From Ruegeria atlantica (GTDB lineage Bacteria > Pseudomonadota > Alphaproteobacteria > Rhodobacterales > Rhodobacteraceae), in the NCBI RefSeq assembly GCF_001458195.1, contig NZ_CYPU01000024.1, positions 98,784 to 162,783 on the forward strand: a stretch of DNA of 64,000 bases. The letters are read 5' to 3'. Made by a program: the position numbers and the translations under genes. The notes under the pieces are model-generated. The model saw only the letters and a program-made list of their open reading frames with translations. It was not told the origin of the DNA and searched no databases. This document shows positions 18,921-29,139 of this stretch, one piece after another; position 1 is the stretch's first letter; each line of letters opens with the position of its first letter.

Positions 18921-18952
18921 GCTTTGCCCCGGAGTTCTTTCCGGGGCAAAGC
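18921..18952 (+). terminator. Intercistronic hairpin between oppA and oppB
   Basis: Perfect 13-bp inverted repeat, GCTTTGCCCCGGA ... TCCGGGGCAAAGC with a 6-nt loop, 15 nt after the oppA stop and 18 nt before oppB. It lacks a clear T-run, so it is more likely an mRNA 3'-end stabiliser or partial terminator than a full stop. Confidence 0.8.
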
Positions 18953-18970
18953 CAATAATGGGGGCATGAA

Positions 18971-19894
18971 ATGCTTGCCTATATCGTCCGGCGATTGCTG
19001 ATCGCCGTCCCAACGATCCTTTTGCTGATCGTTGCAAGTTTCTTTCTGATGCACTTCGCGCCAGGTGGACCATTCACCTCGGAACGGCCACTGCCACCCG
19101 CTGTGCTGGCCAATATCGAGGCGCGGTACGGTTTGGACCAACCGCTGTGGAAACAGCTGTGGGACTATCTGTACAACATCGTTGTGCATTTTGATTTCGG
19201 CCCGTCCTTTAAGTTCAAGGACCGGGACGTGAATGACATCATCGCGCAGGGTTTCCCGATCTCGCTGACCTACGGTTCGCTTTCCTTCTTGGTGGCAACA
19301 ACCGTCGGAGTCGCGCTGGGGATTGCCGCGGCGATCAAGCACAACAGCTGGATCGACTATTTCGCTGTTGGCCTGGGTATTGCAGCGCAGGCGCTGCCGA
19401 ACTTCATCATGGGTCCGATCCTGATCCTGACCTTCACCTTGTGGCTGGGATGGCTGCCGGGCGGTGGCTGGAATGGCGGCCAGTGGCCGTACCTGATCAT
19501 GCCCGTTATCGCGCTTGCAACCTCATACATGGGGTCCATTGCGCGGATCACGCGGTCATCGATGTTGGAAGTTCTGAACTCGAACTTTATCCGCACGGCC
19601 CGCGCCAAAGGTCTGCCGACAAGAACCGTGATCTGGCGCCATGCACTGAAACCAACCTTGCTGCCCGTCGTGTCTTATCTGGGTCCGGTTTTCGTCTACG
19701 TTCTGACCGGTTCGGTCTTTGTGGACATCTATTTTTCGACCGGTGGATTGGGGCAGGCCTATGTGGGGTCCGCGCTGTCGCGCGACTATGCCGTGCTGTT
19801 AGGGGTCACGATCCTGTATGGCGTCCTGACCGTTCTCGTAAACCTGCTGACCGACCTGGCCTATGCCTGGTTCGATCCGAAAATCCGTTACTGA
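18971..19894 (+). CDS. oppB: Oligopeptide ABC transporter permease
   Basis: 307 aa, BPD_transp_1 permease of the OppB/DppB type: N-terminal LAYIVRRLLIAVPTILLLI, six TM segments, and the EAA loop near NFIRTARAKGLPTRTVIWRHALKPT, which contacts the ATPase. With OppC it forms the membrane channel. It is 66 nt after oppA, beyond the hairpin, and 10 nt before oppC. Confidence 0.95.
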   Translation: MLAYIVRRLLIAVPTILLLIVASFFLMHFAPGGPFTSERPLPPAVLANIEARYGLDQPLWKQLWDYLYNIVVHFDFGPSFKFKDRDVNDIIAQGFPISLTYGSLSFLVATTVGVALGIAAAIKHNSWIDYFAVGLGIAAQALPNFIMGPILILTFTLWLGWLPGGGWNGGQWPYLIMPVIALATSYMGSIARITRSSMLEVLNSNFIRTARAKGLPTRTVIWRHALKPTLLPVVSYLGPVFVYVLTGSVFVDIYFSTGGLGQAYVGSALSRDYAVLLGVTILYGVLTVLVNLLTDLAYAWFDPKIRY

Positions 19895-19904
19895 GGGGCT
19901 GGCA

Positions 19905-20834
19905 ATGCTTGGTAAATCACAAAAAGCCGCCCACCTGGCCGAAGATATCACCGATTACACGGTCATTCAGGGGCGTTCACTTTGGCAGGACGCACGGATG
20001 CGTTTTGTTCGCAACAAGGCTGCCATGGCGAGTCTGTTCATTCTGGCTATGATCGTTTTGTTCACGATCATTGGCCCCTACTTTGCCGTTTGGAGCAACG
20101 AGGAAATCGACTGGAACGTCATGGGCGACGCACGCGGCATGGGAATGCCGTCCGCAGAGACTGGACATTTCTTCGGCGTCGACGATCTGGGGCGCGATCT
20201 ATACAGCCGCATCATTCAGGCGACGACGACATCGCTGCTGGTGGGTCTGATCGGTGCCGCGACCGCTTTGATCGTCGGTACATGTTACGGTATTGCCGCA
20301 GGGTATATCGGTGGCCGCACCGATGGTGTGATGATGCGCTTCGTCGATATCCTGCTGGCCATTCCGGCAACTCTGGTCATCATCCTGTTGCTGGTTGTCG
20401 CGGGTCGATCATTCGTCATGCTGTTCATCGCACTTGGTGCGGTTGGTTGGCTGACGATGGCACGAATTGTCCGGGGGCAAACCCTGACCCTGAAGAACCG
20501 AGAGTTTATCGAGGCCGCACGTGCGGCTGGGGTCAGCGAATTCACCATCATGTATCGCCATATCCTGCCCAACCTTCTTGGCGTGGTGATTGTGTATGCT
20601 TCGCTTCTGGTGCCTGAAATGATCCTGACCGAAAGTTTCATCTCGTTCCTCGGCCTTGGGATTTCCGAACCCTATACCTCTCTGGGTCGATTGATCGCCG
20701 AAGGGGCCGGGACGATGGGCTATGGCACGCTGTGGCAGTTGTTGTTCCCACTGACATTCTACGTCGCAATCATCATCACCATGTTCTTCATAGGTGATGG
20801 CTTGCGCGACGCTCTGGACCCGAAGGATCGCTGA
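19905..20834 (+). CDS. oppC: Oligopeptide ABC transporter permease
   Basis: 309 aa from the ATG at 19905 (an upstream in-frame start would overlap oppB). OppC/DppC type: a cytoplasmic N-terminus, then [18 protein letters not shown], the [15 protein letters not shown] motif typical of OppC, and the EAA loop [23 protein letters not shown]. Partner of OppB. The fused ATPase gene starts 1 nt after its stop. Confidence 0.95.
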   Translation: MLGKSQKAAHLAEDITDYTVIQGRSLWQDARMRFVRNKAAMASLFILAMIVLFTIIGPYFAVWSNEEIDWNVMGDARGMGMPSAETGHFFGVDDLGRDLYSRIIQATTTSLLVGLIGAATALIVGTCYGIAAGYIGGRTDGVMMRFVDILLAIPATLVIILLLVVAGRSFVMLFIALGAVGWLTMARIVRGQTLTLKNREFIEAARAAGVSEFTIMYRHILPNLLGVVIVYASLLVPEMILTESFISFLGLGISEPYTSLGRLIAEGAGTMGYGTLWQLLFPLTFYVAIIITMFFIGDGLRDALDPKDR

Positions 20835-20835
20835 T

Positions 20836-22641
20836 ATGAGCCTGTTTTCCGTAAAAGACCTGAGCGTCCAGTTCAACACCGCCGACGGCGTTGTAGAGGC
20901 CGTCAAAGGCATCAGTTTTGACATCAATCCAGGCGAATGCCTGGGCATCGTGGGCGAAAGTGGGTCCGGCAAAAGCCAGACATTCATGGCCGCGATGGGC
21001 CTGCTGCCACCTGCCGGGCAGGCAACCGGTTCCGCCATGCTGAACGGTCAGGAAATTCTGAACCTGCCGGTCAACAAGCTGAACCAGATCCGTGGCGACG
21101 ATGTCGGCATGATCTTTCAGGATCCCCTGACCGCCCTGACCCCGCACCTGCGGATCGGTCAGCAGATGCGCGAAGTTCTACAGGTTCACGAGGGGCTGCA
21201 AGGATCGGCCGCTCGGGCACGTTGCCTGGAATGGCTGAACCGTGTTCGCATCCCTGAGGCTAAACGGCGTTTGGATCAGTATCCACATGAGCTGTCGGGC
21301 GGTATGCGGCAGCGGGTCATGATTGCAATGTCTATGCTGTGTAATCCAAAGCTGTTGATCGCGGATGAACCGACAACGGCGCTGGATGTGACCGTTCAGG
21401 CAGACATTCTGGACCTGATGGTACGCCTGCAAAAGGACGAAGGCACCGCGATTGCGCTGATTACACATGACATGGGTGTCGTGGCCCGAATGTGCGACCG
21501 CGTTCAGGTCATGCGGCTGGGTCAATTCGTTGAGGCCGGCGAGACTCGTGAAATCTTCCGGGCGCCTAAACACGACTACACCAAGACTTTGCTGGCCGCG
21601 ATGCCACGCATCGACGCCGGTGACGCACCCAAGGCGCTGGAAAAAGTCGATGAGCCGCTGCTGAAAGTCGACGACGTCAAAGTGCACTTCCCAATCCACG
21701 TCTCGGGCGGTTTGTTCGGGCATAAAGTACCTTTGAAAGCCGTCGATGGTGTCAGTTTTGACATCCGCAAGGGCGAAACATTGGGAGTTGTGGGCGAGTC
21801 TGGTTGCGGAAAGTCCACTCTGGCACGGGCCGTCCTGCAGTTGATCGAACCCAGTGCGGGAAATGTCAGTTGGCTGGGTCATCCCATTGTCGGACTTAGA
21901 AGGGCCGAGTTGAACAAGTACCGCAAGGACTTGCAGATCGTGTTCCAGGATCCACTGGCCAGCCTTGATCCGCGTATGACCATCTCGGCCTCAATTGCGG
22001 AACCGCTGAAGACCTATCGCCATGACCTGACTGAGCGGGAGCGCAAGAAGCTGGTCGCCGAAATGATGGAACGGGTCGGCCTGAAGGCCAACATGATCAA
22101 CCGCTACCCGCACGAGCTTTCGGGCGGTCAGAACCAGCGCGTCGGCATTGCGCGAGCGATGATCAACAAACCCAAGCTGATCATCTGCGACGAAGCTGTG
22201 TCGGCGCTGGACGTATCGATTCAGGCCCAGATCGTGGAGTTGCTTCGCGAGTTGCAGCAAGAGTTCGGTCTGTCGATGATCTTTATCAGCCACGACCTCT
22301 CGGTCGTACGAGCGGTATCGAACCGGATCATGGTGTTGTATCTGGGCCGGATCGTGGAATTGGGTGACGGAGAAGTGATCTGTTCTGATCCGATCCACCC
22401 CTACACGAAATCGCTGATCTCGGCCGTGCCAATTCCGGACCCAGACGTAGAGCGCAGTCGCACACGCCTGAAACTGCCGGGCGAGCTGCCCTCACCGATG
22501 GATCCGAAAGCCGCGTTGCGTTTCCTCCCAAGTCGTTTGGCGGCTGGTGAAAATGACTATGTTCCTCTGTTGAGTGAAGTGAAGCCCAATCATTTTGTGG
22601 CCGAGCACGACCCGCTTGAGGCGATCATGGCAAAGGCATAA
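20836..22641 (+). CDS. oppDF: Fused OppD-OppF ATPase
   Basis: 601 aa from the ATG at 20836. Two complete ABC ATPase modules are fused in one chain: Walker A GESGSGKS, signature LSGGMRQR and Walker B LLIADEP in the N-terminal (OppD) half; Walker A GESGCGKS, signature LSGGQNQR and Walker B LIICDEA in the C-terminal (OppF) half, with a peptide-transporter C-terminal extension ([17 protein letters not shown]). It drives the OppBC channel as an intramolecular heterodimer. The Walker B Glu of the second half is present (DEA rather than DEP). Fused OppDF proteins are known in alphaproteobacteria. Confidence 0.94.
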   Translation: MSLFSVKDLSVQFNTADGVVEAVKGISFDINPGECLGIVGESGSGKSQTFMAAMGLLPPAGQATGSAMLNGQEILNLPVNKLNQIRGDDVGMIFQDPLTALTPHLRIGQQMREVLQVHEGLQGSAARARCLEWLNRVRIPEAKRRLDQYPHELSGGMRQRVMIAMSMLCNPKLLIADEPTTALDVTVQADILDLMVRLQKDEGTAIALITHDMGVVARMCDRVQVMRLGQFVEAGETREIFRAPKHDYTKTLLAAMPRIDAGDAPKALEKVDEPLLKVDDVKVHFPIHVSGGLFGHKVPLKAVDGVSFDIRKGETLGVVGESGCGKSTLARAVLQLIEPSAGNVSWLGHPIVGLRRAELNKYRKDLQIVFQDPLASLDPRMTISASIAEPLKTYRHDLTERERKKLVAEMMERVGLKANMINRYPHELSGGQNQRVGIARAMINKPKLIICDEAVSALDVSIQAQIVELLRELQQEFGLSMIFISHDLSVVRAVSNRIMVLYLGRIVELGDGEVICSDPIHPYTKSLISAVPIPDPDVERSRTRLKLPGELPSPMDPKAALRFLPSRLAAGENDYVPLLSEVKPNHFVAEHDPLEAIMAKA

Positions 22642-22646
22642 ACCAG

Positions 22647-22681
22647 CCTGCCCCGAAGCAAGTAATTGCCTTCGGGGCAGG
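22647..22681 (+). terminator. Rho-independent terminator of the opp operon
   Basis: Perfect 12-bp stem CCTGCCCCGAAG ... CTTCGGGGCAGG with an 11-nt loop, 5 nt after the oppDF stop, followed by TTCTATTTTT. Confidence 0.88.
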
Positions 22682-22953
22682 TTCTATTTTTGGGTGTTTC
22701 GGCGACTCACTTTTGTTTCCTCATTGCGCCCAATACGTGCAAATTCACCTACTTTGCCCCAGAATCGACAACTTCAAAGGTTAAGTTTCAGCCAGCATGA
22801 GCAGAGCATTTTGACTTCCGATTTTAATGGTGGCACGATTTCTCCGAGTTGACCGGCATTGCCTATTTACGTTGATTGTTCTCACCGCGCGCAATATGAA
22901 GTGGCGTCAACAAAGCACTTTAGTACGGACAAGACTTTTTGCTGAGAGGTAGC
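22682..22953 (+). other. Intergenic region before galU
   Basis: 272 nt without a credible ORF, GC-poorer than the genes. It should hold the galU promoter; no specific site was recognised. GAGAGG lies 6 nt before the chosen galU ATG. Confidence 0.4.
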
Positions 22954-23847
22954 ATGGCACGTAAGGTTACAAAGGCGATTTTCCCAGTTGCGGGTCTTGG
23001 TACTCGTTTTCTGCCCGCGACAAAATCGGTACCTAAGGAAATTATGACCCTGGTCGATCGCCCGCTGGTTCAATACGCAATCGACGAAGCTCGGGCGGCC
23101 GGGATTACCGAATTCATTTTTGTAACGTCCCGCGGAAAGTCAGCGCTTGAGGACTATTTTGACCACAACCAAATCCTTGAACAAACGCTTAAGGAAAAAG
23201 GCAAAGACGACCTGTTGGAAACGCTAAATGCGACCAACATGGAAAGCGGGGCTATCGCCTATATCCGGCAACACAAAGCTTTGGGCTTGGGTCACGCCGT
23301 GTGGTGCGCACGCCGCCTGATTGGAGACGAACCATTTGCGGTCATGCTGCCCGACGACGTCATCGCAGGGGAAAAGCCCTGCTTGCAGCAGATGATAGAA
23401 GCCTATGAAGAAACCGGCGGCAATATGGTTGCCACCATGGAAGTTCCCCCGGAAAAGACAAGCTCCTACGGCGTTTTGGATGTGGGCGATAACATCGGAA
23501 CATCGGTGCGCGCGCGCGGCATGGTCGAGAAACCGAAACCCGAGGAAGCACCGTCCAATCTGGCGGTAATCGGTCGTTACATTCTGCGCCCATCGGTTCT
23601 GTACAACCTTAACCAGAACAAATTGGGCAGTGGCGGCGAGATTCAACTGACGGACGCAATCGCCGAAGATATCAGAAACGGTGTCCCGGTCTTCGGATAC
23701 AAATTCGACGGCCAGCGGTTTGACTGCGGGTCCAAAGCGGGCTTCCTGCAGGCAACCGTCGCGTTTGCACTGGCGCGCGATGACCTTCGAGAGGATTTGC
23801 AGAAATACCTGCACGACGTTGTCGCCACGGGTCAGGCAGCCCAGTAA
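22954..23847 (+). CDS. galU: UTP-glucose-1-phosphate uridylyltransferase
   Basis: 297 aa. It makes UDP-glucose for surface polysaccharides and glycolipids. The nucleotide-binding signature GLGTRFLPATKSVPKEI lies near the N-terminus, followed by VDRPLVQYAIDEA, and VMLPDDV for the metal-binding region. A single transcription unit with its own strong terminator downstream. Nearby gmd-fcl genes for GDP-fucose suggest an exopolysaccharide or LPS neighbourhood. Confidence 0.96.
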   Translation: MARKVTKAIFPVAGLGTRFLPATKSVPKEIMTLVDRPLVQYAIDEARAAGITEFIFVTSRGKSALEDYFDHNQILEQTLKEKGKDDLLETLNATNMESGAIAYIRQHKALGLGHAVWCARRLIGDEPFAVMLPDDVIAGEKPCLQQMIEAYEETGGNMVATMEVPPEKTSSYGVLDVGDNIGTSVRARGMVEKPKPEEAPSNLAVIGRYILRPSVLYNLNQNKLGSGGEIQLTDAIAEDIRNGVPVFGYKFDGQRFDCGSKAGFLQATVAFALARDDLREDLQKYLHDVVATGQAAQ

Positions 23848-23890
23848 CCAGGGGTTGTGGCCTCGAAAACGAGGCAAACGGTATCGAATT

Positions 23891-23923
23891 AAGGGCAAAC
23901 TGCAGGCATTGCAGTTTGCCCTT
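23891..23923 (+). terminator. Rho-independent terminator of galU
   Basis: Perfect 14-bp stem AAGGGCAAACTGCA ... TGCAGTTTGCCCTT with a 5-nt loop, followed by a T-rich tail (TTCTTTC). Confidence 0.9.
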
Positions 23924-24094
23924 TTCTTTCGGTGTGGATCAAAGGCCCTGGGGTGATTGGAAAGCCCTTCGCTTAGGCAAAATATTGGTACGACATTAAC
24001 CGAGCGTTCGTCCCGGTCAGGCGGGGTTCATGTGAGGCGAGGCAGTCTGGCGCGCAACGCAATTGTCGATCCGACAACCAACGGAGAATGCCCT

Positions 24095-25171
24095 TTGTCC
24101 CAAAACTCGCCCAGATTGAACCTGCCATTCCTGCAACCGTCGCGAGCGCAAAAGCACGTCACACATAATGAAGCCCTGAGACGCCTTGATCTGGTCGTCC
24201 AGCTTTGCATTGAGTCTACTAATGCCTCAACCCCGCCCGCAGTTCCGGCGCAGGGTGAGCTTTATGCCCTTGGGTCGACGCCCTCCGGCGATTGGTCGGA
24301 TCATGCGGGAGAACTTGCAGCTTGGTTAGACAATGGCTGGCATTTCATAGCGCCCAAATCGGGCTGGCGCGCGTGGGACCGGGAGAATAATCGTCAGACA
24401 ATTTGGGACGGGTCGGCATGGGTCGAACCCCCGACCACGACGCAGAACCTGCCAGGCGTCGGAATTGCCACCGGGCACGACACGACCAATCGTCTGTCAG
24501 TGCGCGCGCCGGCAACCTTGCTAAGCCACGAGGGTGCCGGGCATCAACTGAAGATCAATAAGGCAAATGCGGGTGAGACCGCATCCCTTTTGTTTCAATC
24601 CAACTGGACCGGACATGCGGAAATGGGTCTGTCCGGTAGCACAGGCTTTTCCATCAAGGTCTCGCCGGATGGGAATAATTGGTCCGAAGCGCTGAGCTTT
24701 GATCCAACGTCCGGGGTGGCCTCTGGCACGGCCGTGCAAAACAGCGCGGAAGATACAACTGCGGGCCGTCTGATGCGGGCTGACTATGGCTATGGGCCCG
24801 GAAATCTTTTGGGGGCGGTCACGCAAAGCGGCGGAACCCCAACCGGCGCTGTGATTGAAAGAGGAGCCACACCGAGTGGTGATTTCGTCCGGTTTGCTGA
24901 TGGTACCCAGATTTGCACCGCTTCACTGGATGCAACGACCAGCACAAACACCGAAGGTGCACTGTATGCGAGCTCGTCTGCAACATGGGTTTTCCCGGCT
25001 GCCTTTGCTACTGGCACCAACCCGGTAATCAGCGGCAGTGGGGGCGCGATCAACAGGTTCATGGGCTTTGATGAACCGTCCGATACTCAGGTCGTGTACA
25101 AAGTTCTTTCGTCTGCTTCTGACGCGACGGCTTTACCTCCAACGGCCATAGCAATTGGCCGCTGGTTCTGA
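24095..25171 (+). CDS. DUF2793 phage-like fibre/spike protein
   Basis: 358 aa from a TTG at 24095 with ACGGAGA 7 nt upstream; this gives the family-typical start (SPRLNLPFLQPSRAQKHVTHNEALRRLD). The longer frame to 23957 has no ribosome site. The N-terminal third is DUF2793 (GELYALGSTPSGDWSDHAGE, WHFIAPKSGWRAW). The middle and C-terminal parts contain stretches common in tail-fibre or head-spike proteins of Rhodobacterales phages and gene-transfer agents (AVIERGATPSGDFVRFADG, TWVFPAAFATGTNPV). No signal peptide. I recall DUF2793 in head-spike proteins of the Rhodobacter GTA, but cannot verify that here. It stands alone among sugar-nucleotide genes. Confidence 0.8.
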   Translation: MSQNSPRLNLPFLQPSRAQKHVTHNEALRRLDLVVQLCIESTNASTPPAVPAQGELYALGSTPSGDWSDHAGELAAWLDNGWHFIAPKSGWRAWDRENNRQTIWDGSAWVEPPTTTQNLPGVGIATGHDTTNRLSVRAPATLLSHEGAGHQLKINKANAGETASLLFQSNWTGHAEMGLSGSTGFSIKVSPDGNNWSEALSFDPTSGVASGTAVQNSAEDTTAGRLMRADYGYGPGNLLGAVTQSGGTPTGAVIERGATPSGDFVRFADGTQICTASLDATTSTNTEGALYASSSATWVFPAAFATGTNPVISGSGGAINRFMGFDEPSDTQVVYKVLSSASDATALPPTAIAIGRWF

Positions 25172-25183
25172 TCCGCCAGACTA

Positions 25184-25201
25184 CCCGGATCTGTGTCCGG
25201 G
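25184..25201. terminator. Small hairpin between convergent DUF2793 and fcl genes
   Basis: CCCGGA ... TCCGGG, 6-bp perfect stem with a 6-nt loop, located in the 33-nt gap between two convergent stops. Possible bidirectional terminator; short and without a T-run. Confidence 0.4.
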
Positions 25202-25204
25202 CGG

Positions 25205-26182
25205 TCACTTCGCGCGAAGTTCTGCCTCGGGTTGTTCCAGAAACCAGGCATAGGTTTCGCGAATACCGTCTTCGATCCTGATAGTCGCGCGCCATCCCAT
25301 GTCGGCCAGCCGGGAAACGTCCATCAGCTTTCGCATGGTACCGTCCGGCTTGCTGACGTCTTGCGTAATCCGCCCAGTGAACCCGGTGATCTTTGCAATC
25401 ATCGCTGCCAGTTCCGCGATTGAGATATCTTCACCACATCCCACGTTGATATGGCTCAGCATGGGTTGGGTATTTGCCTCATATGCAGCACGGCGCAGGT
25501 CCATTACGAACAAAGACGCCTCAGCCATGTCGTCAACATGCAGAAACTCGCGCCGGGGCTTACCTGTGCCCCAGATGACAACTTCTTCCAGATCATCCCG
25601 GCGTGCCTCGTGAAATCGGCGGATCAGGGCGGGTAGGACGTGACTGTTTTCTGGGTGAAAACTATCGCCTGGTCCGTACAGGTTTGTCGGCATCACGGAA
25701 CGATAGTCGACGCCGTACTGCCGATTGTAGCTTTCACACAGCTTGATTCCGGCAATCTTTGCCACGGCATAGGGTTCGTTTGTCGGCTCTAGCACACCTG
25801 TCAGCAGGGCATCTTCGCGCATTGGCTGCGGCACAGCGCGCGGATAGATGCAGGAACTGCCCAACTGCAGCAGGTTTTTGACCCCCGCGGCAAACGCCTG
25901 ATGGATCACGTTGCACTCAATCATCAGGTTTTTGTAAATGAAATCAGCCGGGTAGGTGTTGTTGGCATGGATACCGCCGACTTTAGCCGCCGCTAGAATG
26001 ACAACGTCTGGGCGCTCGGCCTGCATGAAATCGGCGACAGCGGCTTGATTGGTCAGATCAAGTTCCGCACGGGTCCGTGTTACAAGTTCCAGCGCCTCAC
26101 CTGATGCCTGACGGTCTTGCAAGCAACGCAGGATTGCGCCGCCGACCATGCCGCGATGCCCGGCGACGTAGATCTTGCGCAT
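25205..26182 (-). CDS. fcl: GDP-L-fucose synthase
   Basis: 325 aa from the ATG at 26182 (GAGG is 10-15 nt upstream; an ATG at 26200 overlapping gmd is an alternative). NAD(P)-binding [10 protein letters not shown] at the N-terminus, SSCIYP with the catalytic Ser and the Y-x3-K pair in [11 protein letters not shown], as in the SDR epimerase/reductase WcaG/Fcl. It converts GDP-4-keto-6-deoxymannose to GDP-L-fucose. It directly follows gmd on the same strand. Confidence 0.95.
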   Translation of the reverse strand: MRKIYVAGHRGMVGGAILRCLQDRQASGEALELVTRTRAELDLTNQAAVADFMQAERPDVVILAAAKVGGIHANNTYPADFIYKNLMIECNVIHQAFAAGVKNLLQLGSSCIYPRAVPQPMREDALLTGVLEPTNEPYAVAKIAGIKLCESYNRQYGVDYRSVMPTNLYGPGDSFHPENSHVLPALIRRFHEARRDDLEEVVIWGTGKPRREFLHVDDMAEASLFVMDLRRAAYEANTQPMLSHINVGCGEDISIAELAAMIAKITGFTGRITQDVSKPDGTMRKLMDVSRLADMGWRATIRIEDGIRETYAWFLEQPEAELRAK

Positions 26183-26192
26183 GCCCCCCGCC

Positions 26193-27317
26193 TCAGCCAT
26201 TTTCGAGCGTGACCGGTAATTCGTAACCATGCTGTTTTAGCAAGGCATGCCGTTTGGCTGTCTTCAGGTCCTCGGTGATCATTTCAACGCACATCTGCTG
26301 AACGGTCAGTTCCGGCTCCCATCCCAGTTTGTTTTTGGCGTTCGAAGGATCGCCAAGCAATGTTTCCACTTCGGCCGGGCGGAAATATTGCGGGTCGATG
26401 CGCATGATCACGTCACCAGTTTTCAATGCAGGTGCACTATCGCCTTCGAAGGATTTGACTGTGGCGATTTCATCGACGCCTGTGCCTGAGAATTCAAGCG
26501 TCACGCCCAGTTCAGCGGCGGACCATTCGATGAATTGCCGCACTGAATACTGTACACCCGTTGCGATAACGAAATCCTCGGGGGCGTCCTGTTGCAGCAT
26601 CAACCATTGCATCCGGACGTAATCCTTGGCGTGCCCCCAGTCGCGCAGGCTGTCGATGTTGCCCATATACAGGCAGCTTTCCAGACCTTGTGCAATGTTG
26701 GAGAGACCACGGGTGATCTTGCGCGTCACAAAGGTTTCGCCCCGGCGTGGGCTTTCATGATTGAATAGGATACCGTTGCAGGCATACATGCCATACGCTT
26801 CGCGGTAGTTCACTGTAATCCAATAGGAATACAGCTTGGCCACCGCGTAAGGGGAACGCGGATAAAACGGCGTTGTCTCGCGCTGCGGCGATTCTTGGAC
26901 CAATCCGTACAGTTCAGACGTGGACGCCTGATAAAAGCGTGTCTTTTTCTCAAGACCCAGAAACCGGATCGCCTCTAGCAGACGCAAGGTACCAATCGCG
27001 TCCACATCAGCGGTGTATTCCGGCGATTCAAAACTGACCGCCACATGGGACTGGGCACCAAGGTTGTAAACCTCGTCCGGCTGAACCTCCTGAATGATGC
27101 GTGTCAGGTTCGAGGTATCACTCAGGTCACCATAATGCAGGTGCAGGCGCGGATTTGGCACATGCGGGTCCTGATAAATGTGATCAATACGCTGCGTGTT
27201 AAACGAAGACGCACGGCGCTTAATCCCGTGGACTTCATACCCTTTTTCCAGCAAAAGCTCGGCAAGATAAGATCCATCCTGCCCCGTAATACCAGTCACC
27301 AATGCCGTTTTTGTCAT
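26193..27317 (-). CDS. gmd: GDP-mannose 4,6-dehydratase
   Basis: 374 aa from the ATG at 27317. N-terminal [20 protein letters not shown] (nucleotide binding), [15 protein letters not shown], and the catalytic Y-x3-K in [20 protein letters not shown] identify Gmd. It makes GDP-4-keto-6-deoxy-D-mannose, the substrate of the neighbouring Fcl. Together they supply GDP-L-fucose for a surface glycan; no glycosyltransferase or flippase lies directly beside them. Confidence 0.96.
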   Translation of the reverse strand: MTKTALVTGITGQDGSYLAELLLEKGYEVHGIKRRASSFNTQRIDHIYQDPHVPNPRLHLHYGDLSDTSNLTRIIQEVQPDEVYNLGAQSHVAVSFESPEYTADVDAIGTLRLLEAIRFLGLEKKTRFYQASTSELYGLVQESPQRETTPFYPRSPYAVAKLYSYWITVNYREAYGMYACNGILFNHESPRRGETFVTRKITRGLSNIAQGLESCLYMGNIDSLRDWGHAKDYVRMQWLMLQQDAPEDFVIATGVQYSVRQFIEWSAAELGVTLEFSGTGVDEIATVKSFEGDSAPALKTGDVIMRIDPQYFRPAEVETLLGDPSNAKNKLGWEPELTVQQMCVEMITEDLKTAKRHALLKQHGYELPVTLENG

Positions 27318-27444
27318 AGCCGAGATCCGAGAGTATCTGATTTGCTTTTGCAGTTTCAGAAACAGCAATATACCCCTGAATGCAACCCTACGCCGCCGTC
27401 AGGCTTTGATTTCACAGACGTTGGATACCATTGGCGCAAGCGTT

Positions 27445-28329
27445 TCAGGACGACGCATATAACGGCACGGATCCCTTTGCGCCTTCCGCCAGAGCTTTGC
27501 TTTGATCGTTGCGAACCTTTTCATACAGCGCCAACGCGTCCGCAGAAAACAACTCGGTTGGAGGCTGGACATGAACGAAGTTGTTTTGGCCATCCTGACC
27601 GCGCGCCAGCATTGCATAGTCGCGTTCTGCCACCAGTTGTTTGGCATTCGGGTTGAGATATCGGATCGCAAGACCAATGCGCCGGTCATCGGATTGATTG
27701 GGACCAGATCCGTGGATCGTCAGCCCATGATGCAGCGATATTTGCCCCGGTGCCAGTTCGATGTGGGTTTTATCTTCCTCAGCGACATCCACAGCAACCT
27801 CTTGGCCGCGCGACAGAAGATTGGTGTCTGAATACGTATCCTTATGAGGAAGGATCGGTTTCTTGTGACTGGCACGCACAAAATCCATACATCCACTTTC
27901 AACCGTTGCCGGAGACAAGGCGATCCACGCAGTGATCTGATCCGGAGTTTCGCCCATTCCCCAATAGGTTAGATCCTGATGCATGCCTACGGTATGAGCT
28001 GTGCGTGGCTCTTTGATAAAGAATTCAGCTGACCAGACCAAAATATCCGGACCCAATACACCCTCAACCACATCCAAAACGCGGGGATCCGTCGCGACAC
28101 GCGCCGCAAGCGGCATTACTAGATGTGCGTTGACCCGTTTATAGGTGTTCAACGGCAAGGGCAGATCCGCGTCAAGCCACTCCTGCTCGATCCGCTCAAG
28201 CTCAGCGCGGGTTTCGGCGGCCTCCTTTTCGGAAAAGATGGTCAGCGGAAAAAGAAACCCATCCTCCCAATATTTGTCGGATTGCGCCTGGCTAAGTACG
28301 ACGTCGCGCGTTGGGGTGTTTTCAGACAT
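27445..28329 (-). CDS. Phytanoyl-CoA dioxygenase (PhyH) family protein
   Basis: 294 aa from the ATG at 28329 with GAGAAGG 9-15 nt upstream. Fe(II)/2-oxoglutarate oxygenase fold: metal-binding H-x-D in VGMHQDLTYWG, distal His in SLHHGLTIHGSGPN, and a 2-oxoglutarate Arg in DDRRIGLAIRYLN. The intact HxD argues for a hydroxylase rather than a halogenase. The substrate is unknown; PhyH relatives act on lipids, amino acids, phosphonates and natural products. It lies upstream of gmd on the same strand, separated by 127 nt, so it may or may not share the glycan operon. Confidence 0.85.
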   Translation of the reverse strand: MSENTPTRDVVLSQAQSDKYWEDGFLFPLTIFSEKEAAETRAELERIEQEWLDADLPLPLNTYKRVNAHLVMPLAARVATDPRVLDVVEGVLGPDILVWSAEFFIKEPRTAHTVGMHQDLTYWGMGETPDQITAWIALSPATVESGCMDFVRASHKKPILPHKDTYSDTNLLSRGQEVAVDVAEEDKTHIELAPGQISLHHGLTIHGSGPNQSDDRRIGLAIRYLNPNAKQLVAERDYAMLARGQDGQNNFVHVQPPTELFSADALALYEKVRNDQSKALAEGAKGSVPLYASS

Positions 28330-28579
28330 CTGGTATGCCTTCTCGAAAACTTGCTTTCCCAGAGTTTTACCCTGCGCTGCCCGCAGGGCGCTTATCCTAC
28401 CTGCGACGATAAGTTCAACTTTGCTTTTGGGGCAAGTCACCTCGCGTTTCATTTCTGAAACGCTCTCGTGCTTTCAAAACTCCGGCCTGATCCACACGGA
28501 TCAGACCCTGTGATTAGATTGAGAGCACAGCTAAACCCTCCCGGATCAAACGCATCGCACGAACGCTAAATACCAAATT

Positions 28580-29137
28580 TCACTTTTCAACATCCCAGCT
28601 GAGCAAAAAAGCTCCTGTGCTGCCTGCATTTACCAGCCCGCCGCCACCGCCGCAGCGGATAACAAGGGTGTTCGGGTCTATGATCTCGGGCTGATCGCTA
28701 TAGGCAATCCAGCCACTTCCCGGCACCGTATACAGCCCGTCGGGCTGGGGTTCCGAGTAATAGCCCTGGACCTGAACAACGCCAACGGCACCGGCGAACG
28801 GCCCGGCTTCCAGACGCTCGGCCCTGATCCCGTCGCGTGTTGGCTGCCCGACGACTCGGACAAGATGACCCGGCGACAGATGCTGCGGTTCAAGCCCACT
28901 GACAACACTTGCCCCGATCACTGTTCGGGCCTGAAGGTCAGGTCCCAGATACGTGCCCGACAACCGCGCCTGATGCCCATTTACATGGATGCTGCCCAGA
29001 TGGGTGATCGTGCCCACGATACCGGTGCCGATAATGCCACCTTCTCGATCCGTTTCAACTTTGTCTTCGGTCTATATCGAGACAGGCAGCCAAGACACCA
29101 TGAAAAACACCGCGAGCACACGAAGAAACACACCCAT
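28580..29137 (-). pseudogene. DUF5666-like exported protein with in-frame amber codon
   Basis: From the ATG at 29137 the frame reads a good signal-peptide-like start (MGVFLRVLAVFFMVSWLPVS) and then a TAG at codon 22 (29074-29072). It resumes in the same frame with TEDKVETDREGGIIGTGIVG and continues for about 160 residues to 28580. The body has repeated small beta domains (LGSIHVNG, GHLVRVVGQPTRDGIRAERLE) like DUF5666 proteins. The upstream DUF6502 stop is only a few bases away, as expected for a gene pair. The amber codon probably replaced a CAG. Restart at an internal GTG/ATG would give a protein without its export signal. Confidence 0.72.
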
Positions 29138-29139
29138 AC

